From: Elymus sibiricus
Lineage: Eukaryota > Streptophyta > Magnoliopsida > Poales > Poaceae
Length of the DNA stretch: 64,000 nt
Direction of reading: 5' to 3'
NCBI GenBank assembly: GCA_039707655.1
Contig: CM077666.1
Location: 307,422,166 to 307,486,165 of the forward strand
The first letter of the stretch is position 1. Each line of letters opens with the position of its first letter. Both the position numbers and the translations under genes were made by a program. Positions 56,031-64,000 of this stretch are shown one piece after another. Under the pieces are notes generated by a model. The model was given only the letters and a program-made list of their open reading frames with translations. It did not search any database and was not told the DNA's origin.

Positions 56031-58133
56031 ACTCATTGCTTGTCCTCAAGCAATTCAGTTGACAAACTGAAAGTGATAAAGAAAAACTTTTACGAACTCT
56101 TTTGTTCTTGTATCCATATATAAGCTTAAATAGCACCCAAGTTTTCAGCAAAGATCATGAACTAACCATGCAAATGATACTTAGAATTTACATTTACTCA
56201 TATCAATGGCATAATCAACTAGCGAGCAATAATAACATATCTCCAATGCCAACAATTTTTCAAAACAATCATGATATAATATGATAACATGGTATCTCGC
56301 TAGCCCTTTCTGAGACCGCAAAACATAATTGCAGAGCACCTCCAAAGTTCAAGCAATGACTAAACATTGTAATTCAGGGTAGAAGAGATCCAGTCATAGT
56401 ATACCCAACATTAACTATACTCAATGCATAAAAATGACAATAATGCTCTCAGGATTGGTGCTTAAAATGAGAAGGTGATGACTCAACAATAAAAGTAAAA
56501 TAACATAAAAGCAAATAGATAGACCCTTCGCAGAGGGAACCAGAGATTTGCAGAGGTGCCAGAGCTCGAAGCCTAAATCAGAGATGAAAACAATTTTGAG
56601 AGGTATGCTTTTCCTGTCAACGTCACGACCGAGGATTTTCAATATCTTCCATGCTAAACACATTATCAGCGGTTCCCAAGCGGAAAGGTAAAGTTTACTC
56701 CCCCTCCACCATACAAACACAAGCCATGGCTAGCCGAATTCACAGGTGCCCTCCAAACGATCAAATTTACGGGGGAGTTTGTTTTATTATATTTTTATTT
56801 ATTTTGATTATAGGACTGGGCATCCCAATTACCAGCCTCTCTCGTGCAACGACAAGTGAATAAACACTCATCTTGAGAATAACCCGCTTAGCGTGGAAGA
56901 TATTAACCGCCCCCTGTCGCTCCATGAGCGGTACGGGCACACAAAATAGATGTTTATTTGAATGATTAGAGGTGGCACATGCAAATTTACTTGGAACAGC
57001 AGAGTAATACCGCATATAGGTAGATATAGTGGACTCATCTGGAACAACTTTGGTTTGAAGATTTTGGATGCACAAGAAGTATTCCCGCTTAGTACAGGCT
57101 AAGGCTAGCAAATAGATTGAGAAGCGACCAACTAGAGAGCGACAACGGTCATAATCATGCATTGCGAATAATTAACATTGAAAACTAGCATGAGTAGGAT
57201 ATAAACACCCTGAACATAAATATCGTGAAGGCTGCATTGGTTTTGAATCAACTACATGTGTGAACATGTGCCAAGTCAAGCCACTTGAAACATTCAGAGG
57301 AGGATACCATACTAACATACTACATCATAACCATTTTAATGCATGTTGACATCTAAGATAAATCATTATCCATTCCTAGCTACATAAGCACGGCATGAGC
57401 AACTATAATCTCTAATTGTCATCACAAACATGTTTACTCATAATATGCTGAATCATGGATACTGAGTTAAACATATTTACAAAAACAAAAACAAAAAGAG
57501 TTCATACCAACTTTTCCTTGCCACAGTCACTTCATCAAATCATCGTCATTATTGCCTTTCACTTGCACGATCGAATGATGTGAACATAATAATAGTGCAA
57601 GAGTGTCGTGGACTAAGCTGGAATCTACAAACAATTCATTCAAGGGAGAAGACAAGGTAATATTGGCTCTTCGTTAGATCAACCATAAAGCATATAAGAG
57701 CCACTCAACAATTTCATCGTGGTCTTCTCCCTACGACGACTCAACAAAAAGAAAACAAATTCAGAGAAACACATTGAAATATTTTTGGAGTTTTTAGTTT
57801 TTCTGAAGAAAGCAAATTAAAGAAAAAAACAAAAAGCAAGAAAAACTATTTACACGGCAGAACTCCCAACAAACAAGAAACGAGAAATATTTTTGGCTTT
57901 TCTTTTAATACTACGAACTAACTAACGAGAAAGAAAAACCGAAAAGAAGCGAGAAATATTTTTGGATTTTCAAAGTTTCTTCAAACACACAAAAAGAAAG
58001 CGAAAAATAAAAACTAACTTGGATCATACAATGAAAGAGGATGAACACCGACAACTGGAATGAATGTGTGAACATGAAAGTAATGTCGGTGAGGAATAAA
58101 CCAAAGACCCTATAAATAAACCAAAGTAGTGCA

Positions 58134-59780
58134 TGATGTCTACTACACAACTTATTCTTGTAGACTCGTGTTGGGCCTCCAAGCGCAGAGTTTTGTAGGA
58201 CAGTAGCAATTTTCCCTCAAGTGGATGACCTAAGGTTTATCAATCCGTGGGAGGCGTAGGATGAAGATGATCTCTCTCAAACAACCCTGCAACCAAATAC
58301 AAGAAATCTCTTGTGTCCCCAACACACCCAATACAATGGTAAATTGTATAGGTGCACTAGTTCGGCGAAGAGATGGTGATACAAGTGTAGTATGGATAGT
58401 AGAAATACATTTTTATAATCTGAATAAATAAAAACAGCAAGGTAGCAACCGATAAAAGTGAGCACAAACGTTATTGCAATGCTTAAAAACAAGGCCTAGG
58501 GTTCATACTTTCACTAGTGCGATCTCTCAACAGTGCTAACATAATTGGATCATATAACAATCCCTCAACGTGCGATAAAGAATCACTCCAAAGTTCCTAT
58601 TAGCGGAGAACATAAGATAGAAATTATTGTAGGGTACGAAACCACCTCAAAGTTATCCTTTCCGATCAATCTATTGAGCCATCCCTATAAGTGTCACAAA
58701 TAGCCCTAGAGTTCATACTAAAATAACACCATATGATACGCATCAACCAACTCTAATGTCACCTAGATACTCCAATGTCACCACAAGTATCCGTGAGTTG
58801 ATTATACGATATGCATGAAACAACTTCAGATCATAATATTCAATCCACACAAAGAACTTCAAAGAGTACCACAAGATTTCTACCGAAGAAAGTAGGACGA
58901 AAACGTGCATCAACCCCTATGCATAGATTACCCCAATGTCACCTCGGGAATCCGCGAGTTGAGTGCCAAAACATATATCAAGTGAATCAATATAATACCC
59001 CATTGTCACCACGGGTATTCATATGCAAGACATACATCAAGTGTTCTCAAATCCATAAAAGTATTCAATCCGATAATAGTGAAACCTCAAAGGTAAAAAA
59101 ACTCAATTCATCACAACAAGATAGAGAGGGAGAAACACCATATGATCCAACTGTATTAACAAAGCACGCGGTACATCAAGATCGTGCCAAATCAAGAACA
59201 CGAGAGAGAGAGAGAAATCAAACACATAGCTACTAGTACATACCCTCAGCCCCGAGGGTGAACTACTCCCTCCTCGTCATGGAGACCGTCGGGATGATGA
59301 AGATGGCCTCCGGTGATGATTTCCCCCTCCGGCAGGGTGCCGAAAAAGGGCTCCAGATGGGATCTCTTGGGTACAGAGGCTTGCGGCGGCATAGTCAAAG
59401 TTCTAGGTTAATTTCTGGGGGTTTCTCTATTTATAGGATTTTTCAGCGTTGGAATCACGCGAAGGTGGGCTAAGATGGGCCCACGAGGTACCACGGCACG
59501 CCACCCCCCCTGGTGCGCCGTGGTGGCTTGTGAGCACCTCGTGAGGCTTCTGGTCCTTCCACGAAGCTTCGGGGGTCTCTTTTGGTCCAAAAAAATCGTC
59601 AAAAAGTTTCGTCCAATTCCGAGAACTTTTATTTCTGCACAAAAAACAACACCACGGTAGTTCTGCTGAAAACAGCGTCAGTCCGGGTTAGTTCTAATCA
59701 AATCATACCAAAACCATATAGAATTGTTATAAACATGGCATGAATACTTCATAAATTATAGATACGTTGGAGACGTATCA
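58134..59780 (-). mobile_element. 3' LTR of element C
   Basis: Plus strand TGATGTCTACTAC to GAGACGTATCA, 1647 bp. It is the same family as solo LTR 2 and the 5' LTR fragment at 63906. Confidence 0.9.
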
Positions 59781-59796
59781 GCATCCCCAAGCTTAA
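59781..59796 (-). other. Polypurine tract of element C
   Basis: The minus strand reads TTAAGCTTGGGGATGC directly before the LTR. Confidence 0.7.
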
Positions 59797-62680
59797 TTCA
59801 TGCTCGTCCTCGAGTAGGTAAATGAGAAAAAAAATATGAAGTGTGAATGCTAGCATAGTGCATAAGTTTGATCAATGATAATTTCAATCACTTTTCCTAG
59901 CATCATAACAGCAACTCTTTCTCATAAAACTCATCATGATAAATTAGCAATCAATTCACATGTTATGGTTCAAGCAATACATTCTCTTGAAACTTAACAA
60001 CCTATGTTCTTAGTCACCAAACAATTGCAATTCAACTTAATTTCAACAAAGTCTAAGTAAGAGCTCCACATACTCAATTATCATATAGTCTTCTATGATT
60101 GCTAGTACTCAAAGCATATTTTTAGAACAAATGGCATCCATCGAACACAGAGAAAGATAGGGGCATAATTTTCGCCTCCCAACTCATTTATCATAGAGAT
60201 AATTGTCAACAATAATAATTCATGATCAAATATATTTGACTGGCCATATATGCCTGGATCTTTCCCCACCACATGATACTTACCAACTAGAGAATAATTG
60301 AGGTTGAAATGAGAAGTAATACTATTGACTCTTGCATAAAAGTAAATACATAAAGTAAAAGATAGGCCCTTCGCAGAGGGAAGCAGAGGTTGTCATGCGC
60401 TTTTGATTTTTGGATGTGCAAGCCCTTAATGCAAAGGAACGTCACGTTATATTGCCCCTTATGATAGCAACCTTTATTATGCAGTCCGTCGCTTTTATTT
60501 CTTTACCATCACAAGTTCGTACAACGCTTATTTTCCCTTGCAATAAAAGATCATAGATATTTTAGGAACAATTTTTATTGCTTTTTGCACCGATGACAAC
60601 TTACTTGAAGGATCTTATTCAATCCACAGGTAGATATGGTGGACACTCATGGGAAGAAACTGGGTTTAAGGGTTTTTTGGATGCACAAGTAGTATCTCTA
60701 CTTAGTACGAATTTTTGGCTAGCAAAAGATCCTAAGCAGGCACCACATGTTGGAGGATCCATAACAATATAACTTCTATGCAAATATACCCAAACATAAC
60801 TCATTACGTTGTCTTCCTTGTCCAACTTCAACTAATTTGCTCAAGTTTGAAAATAATTAATGGGTATTCACAATCATAAAAGATGTCCAACATAATATAT
60901 TTATATGTGAAAGTTCTCTTCCTTATACTAATCATTCATGAATTGCTTGTATGACCAATATTGTGATTGTCAAGCTTCAATAGATTTTGCTTTCTAAACC
61001 CAATGTGAAACTACTACTAGGCATGATACAAGCATATGAAGCACATATAATTTCAAATTTATGATATTCAATTCATTCAATAATTTACTCTTAGGATATA
61101 AGTGAAGCACAAGAGTAAATGACAAATTACTCCAAAAAGATATAAGTGAAGAACAATGAGTAGTCAAACAATTAAGTAGCTATGTGAAGACTCTCTCTCA
61201 ATAAAGATTTCAGATCTTAATAATTTTATTCAAACAGCAAACCAAATGAAAATAAAAGGACACTCCAAGAATAGCACATATCATGTGAACAAGTAAAAAC
61301 TTAGGCTAACCGATAGGTGTTGACGAAGAAAGGTGGGATGCCTAACGGGGCATCCCCAAGCTTAGTTGCTTGAGACTTCTTAGAATGTTATCTTGGGGTG
61401 CCTTGGGCATCCCTAAGCTTGAGCTTTTGTGTCTCCTTAATTCATCTCATATCATGGCTTCTCCTAAATCTTAAAAACTTCATCCACACAAAACTCAACA
61501 AGAACTCGTGAGATAAGTTAGTATAAATCAACTCAAAACCTCAACATTCTCTACTGTAGAAAATCACAAAAATTATAATTAAAAATTGCATACTAAATGT
61601 CTCTGCATATTTAACACTCCTATCCACAAATAGAAACATTAAACAAGCAACATATGCAAACAATGCAACTATAACTGAAATCTGTCTAAACAGAACAGTC
61701 TGTAAAGGGTGAATAAGAATTCATACTTCCCTAACTCCAAAAATTCTGAAAAATTACCACGTGACAGAGAACTCATGCATACTTACTGTGTAAAAAAATT
61801 AGATTTTTATCATGTTCTTACTATTTAGGAATATTCTGGACATAACAGAAAACTTTCTGTTTTCAAACAGCAACACATGAACTTGCAAAGTGAGCATGGT
61901 AAAGGCTATAATTAGCATTTTATTGAACTAAAAGATACAAAACATGATTATTGATAACAGCAAGCAAATATCAACAAAAGGAAAATGACGCTCCAAGCAA
62001 AACACATATCATGTGACGAATAAAATATAGCTCCGAGTGAGGTTACCGACAGTGTTGAAGACGAAAGAGGGGATGCCTTCCGGGGCATCCCCAAGCTTAG
62101 TTGCTTTGGTCTTCCTTGAATATTAACTTGGGGTGCCTTGGGAATCCCCAAGATTAGGGTCTTTCCGCTCCTTATTCTCCTCATATCGATATCTCACCCA
62201 AAACTTGAAAACTTCAATCACACAAAACTTAACGGAACTTGTGAGATAGGTTAGTATGATAAAAATAAATCGTTCACTTAGGTACTGTCAAGACAAGATT
62301 CATAATTGTTCTCACATAATGCCTACTGTATTCTATCATTTCCACAATTTATATTACTCAATATAAGCTATGGAAACACTAAAACAAGCCGACTATGCAC
62401 CGAAAACAGAATCTGTCAAAAACAGAATAGCGTGTAGTGAGCGATTTAAAAACCATACTTCTGTACCTCTAAAAATTCTGAAAAAATAGGAAAACGTAAA
62501 AAATTTGTAACCCAATACTCTGTAAAAATTTCAGAATTTTTTCACTCTCCAGTACAGAACAGAAATTCCAGCACTGGACGCAAAAGTTTCTGTTTTTGCA
62601 CAGAATCAACTCAACAAGCATCCACACTATCCCAAAGGCTTTACTTGGCACATTATTGAAAGAAAACATATAAAACATGA
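59797..62680 (-). other. Non-coding 3' region of element C with an internal duplication
   Basis: No gene. Segments near 61270-61700 and 61990-62450 are diverged copies of each other (offset about 730 bp). Each carries two GGCATCCCCAAGCTTAG-like phrases. Confidence 0.6.
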
Positions 62681-63781
62681 TTAACACAGTAGCTTAATCA
62701 TGTGAACACAAAAAAACAGTAGGGGTAAATGTTGGGTTGTCTCCCAACAAGCGCTTTTCTTTAATGCCTTTTTAGCTAGGCATGATGATTTCAATGATGC
62801 TCGCATAAAAGTAAAGAATTGAAACACAAAGAGAGCATCATGAATCATATGACAAGCACATTTAAGCCTAACCCACTTCCTATGCATAGGGATTTTGTGA
62901 TCAAACAATTTATGGGAGCAAGAATCAACTAGCATAGGAAGGCAAAACAAGTATAACTTCAAAACTTTCAACACATAGAGAGGAAACTTGATATTATTGC
63001 AACACCTATAAGCATATGATCCTCTCTCATAATAATTTTCAGTAGCATCATGAATGAATTCAACAATATAACTATCACATAAAGCATTCTTTTCATGATC
63101 TACAAGCATAGAAATTTTACTACTCTCCACATAAGCAAATTTCTTCTCATCAATAATAGTGGGAGTAAATTCAATGAAATAACTATCATGTGATACTTGA
63201 TTGGCATAATCCAATTGAAAATTAAAATCATGATGACAAGTTTCATGGTTATCATTATTCTTTATAGCATACATGTCATCACAATAATCATCATAGATAG
63301 CAACTTTGTTGTCATAATTAATTGAAATCTCTTCCAAAATAGTGGATTCGTCACTAAATAAAGTCATGACCTCTCCAAATCCACATTCATAATTATTGCC
63401 ATAAGATTCAACACCCTCCAAAATAGTGGGATCATTAGTACCTAGAGTTGACATTCTTCCAAACCCACTTTCATCAATATAATCATCATAAATAGGAGGC
63501 ATGCTATCATAATAATAAATTTGCTCATCAAAACTTGGGGGACTACAAATATCATCTTCATCAAACATAGCATCCCCAAGATTACGGCTTTGCATATCTT
63601 TAGCATCATGCATATTCATATAATTCATACTAACAACATTGCAATCATGCTTATCATTCAAAGATTTCACATTAAACATTTTATTAAATTCTTCCTCTAA
63701 CAATTTAGCACAATTATCAGAATCCTTATTTTCAAGAAAGACATCATATAGATGAAGCAAGTGAGGCAACCTCAATTCCAT
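62681..63781 (-). CDS. Acidic 366-residue ORF of element C
   Basis: ATG at 63781 (MELRLPHLLHLYDVFLENK), intact to a stop at 62681. The N-terminal two thirds are rich in Asp, Glu, Tyr and Asn, with repeated themes (TNDPTILEGVESY, SDESTILEEISIN, IYDDY). The rest has a Cys/Leu-rich stretch (YLFCLPMLVDSCSHKLF). No gag, protease or pol motif is visible. It sits where gag-pol would be, starting about 95 bp after the primer-like site. The last ~20 codons run over the conserved hairpin element, so the true end may be earlier or the frame may be constrained by RNA. The function is unknown. Confidence 0.55.
   Translation of the reverse strand: MELRLPHLLHLYDVFLENKDSDNCAKLLEEEFNKMFNVKSLNDKHDCNVVSMNYMNMHDAKDMQSRNLGDAMFDEDDICSPPSFDEQIYYYDSMPPIYDDYIDESGFGRMSTLGTNDPTILEGVESYGNNYECGFGEVMTLFSDESTILEEISINYDNKVAIYDDYCDDMYAIKNNDNHETCHHDFNFQLDYANQVSHDSYFIEFTPTIIDEKKFAYVESSKISMLVDHEKNALCDSYIVEFIHDATENYYERGSYAYRCCNNIKFPLYVLKVLKLYLFCLPMLVDSCSHKLFDHKIPMHRKWVRLKCACHMIHDALFVFQFFTFMRASLKSSCLAKKALKKSACWETTQHLPLLFFCVHMIKLLC
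62732..62747 (-). promoter_or_regulatory. Conserved hairpin near the ORF end (element C)
   Basis: The minus strand reads TTGGG-AGACAA-CCCAA, matching the hairpin of element A at 36391-36406, with AGCGCTTG upstream in both. Confidence 0.45.
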
Positions 63782-63875
63782 TTTTTGTAGTTTTCTTTAA
63801 TAAACCAAACTAGTGATAAAACAAGAAACTAAAAGATTCAATTGCAAGATCTAAAGATATACCTTCAAGCACTCA

Positions 63876-63895
63876 CCTCCCCGGCAACGGCGCCA
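63876..63895 (-). other. Primer-binding-like site of element C
   Basis: The minus strand reads TGGCGCCGTTGCCGGGGAGG, 10 nt inside the 5' LTR. Confidence 0.6.
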
Positions 63896-63905
63896 GAAAA
63901 GAGCT

Positions 63906-64000
63906 TGATGTCTACTACACAACCTATTCTTGTAGACTCGTGTTGGGCCTCCAAGCGCAGAGTTTTGTAGGATAGTAGCAATTTTCCCTCAAGTGGATGA
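63906..64000 (-). mobile_element. 5' LTR of element C, partial
   Basis: TGATGTCTACTACACAAC onward, almost identical to 58134 onward. It continues past the window end. Confidence 0.9.

Larger units (their letters stand above)
54599..58133 (-). mobile_element. Gypsy element D, 3' part, minus strand
   Basis: Contains the 3' LTR and part of the internal 3' region of a gypsy element whose remainder lies beyond the window, past element C. GTATC (54594-54598) is a candidate target duplication half. The internal part 56030-58133 has no gene. Confidence 0.75.
58134..64000 (-). mobile_element. Gypsy element C, non-autonomous type, runs off the window
   Basis: 3' LTR 58134-59780, internal 59781-63905 with one ORF, 5' LTR from 63906. 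No gag, protease or pol domain is seen in the internal ~4.1 kb, so it should be mobilised by another element. It is inserted in element D. GTGCA precedes its left edge. Confidence 0.85.

Noticed and set aside
59258..59473. Plus-strand ORF inside the LTR of element C
   Set aside because: It lies in a non-coding LTR. The related solo LTR 2 does not keep the frame.

Overview
The window looks like repeat-dense nuclear DNA of a Triticeae grass (wheat, Aegilops, rye or barley type). I saw no bacterial gene organisation, rRNA, tRNA or CRISPR, and no gene that looks intact and host-functional. Almost everything is transposable element: CACTA DNA transposons, Ty3/gypsy elements whose LTRs begin TGATACGTCTCC (the type common in Triticeae), one copia-like LTR, solo LTRs and a small hAT-like element. 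Family names are given only as likenesses, because no database could be searched.

Left part (1-22.0 kb). A 9.5 kb CACTA-type element (643-10181, TCT target duplication) has no visible transposase. It carries pieces of at least four gene-like sequences: a B3-domain-like gene with readable splice sites, two hypothetical ORFs, and a chimeric gene ending in the last part of a DEDDy 3'-5' exonuclease. It also holds a 505-bp tandem repeat array bracketed by 330-bp direct repeats. Next come two inverted arms of about 2.3-2.5 kb (about 11070-13363 and 19574-22030). Between them lie a second, almost full-length exonuclease pseudogene (14923-15624), a divergent hypothetical pseudogene, and the repeat-rich right end of another CACTA element ending at 19573.

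Middle part (21.8-33 kb). A unit of about 5 kb is present three times head to tail. Each unit runs from inverted-arm sequence through a decayed LTR-element segment to the first ~430 bp of a gypsy LTR. The third unit has lost about 3.75 kb inside, and it runs into the complete gypsy element A.

Right part (32.6-64 kb). This is a nest of retrotransposons. Element A (32565 to at least 53466, plus strand) is a gag-protease-only gypsy element. It is split by element B (37571-50632, minus strand, CACTG target duplication), a near-complete gypsy element. The B gag-pol reading frame is one frame of 2159 codons with six nonsense codons and no frameshift. B is itself interrupted by two solo LTRs (41300-42212 and 42736-44426), each with a perfect 5-bp target duplication, and it carries an antisense B3-like ORF with its own TATA box. 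The 3' LTR of A is broken by a copia-like LTR (from 53467), which is broken by gypsy element D (from 54599, minus strand), which is broken by gypsy element C (from 58134, minus strand). C encodes a 366-residue acidic protein and runs off the window. Target-site duplications and split reading frames give the order of these events.
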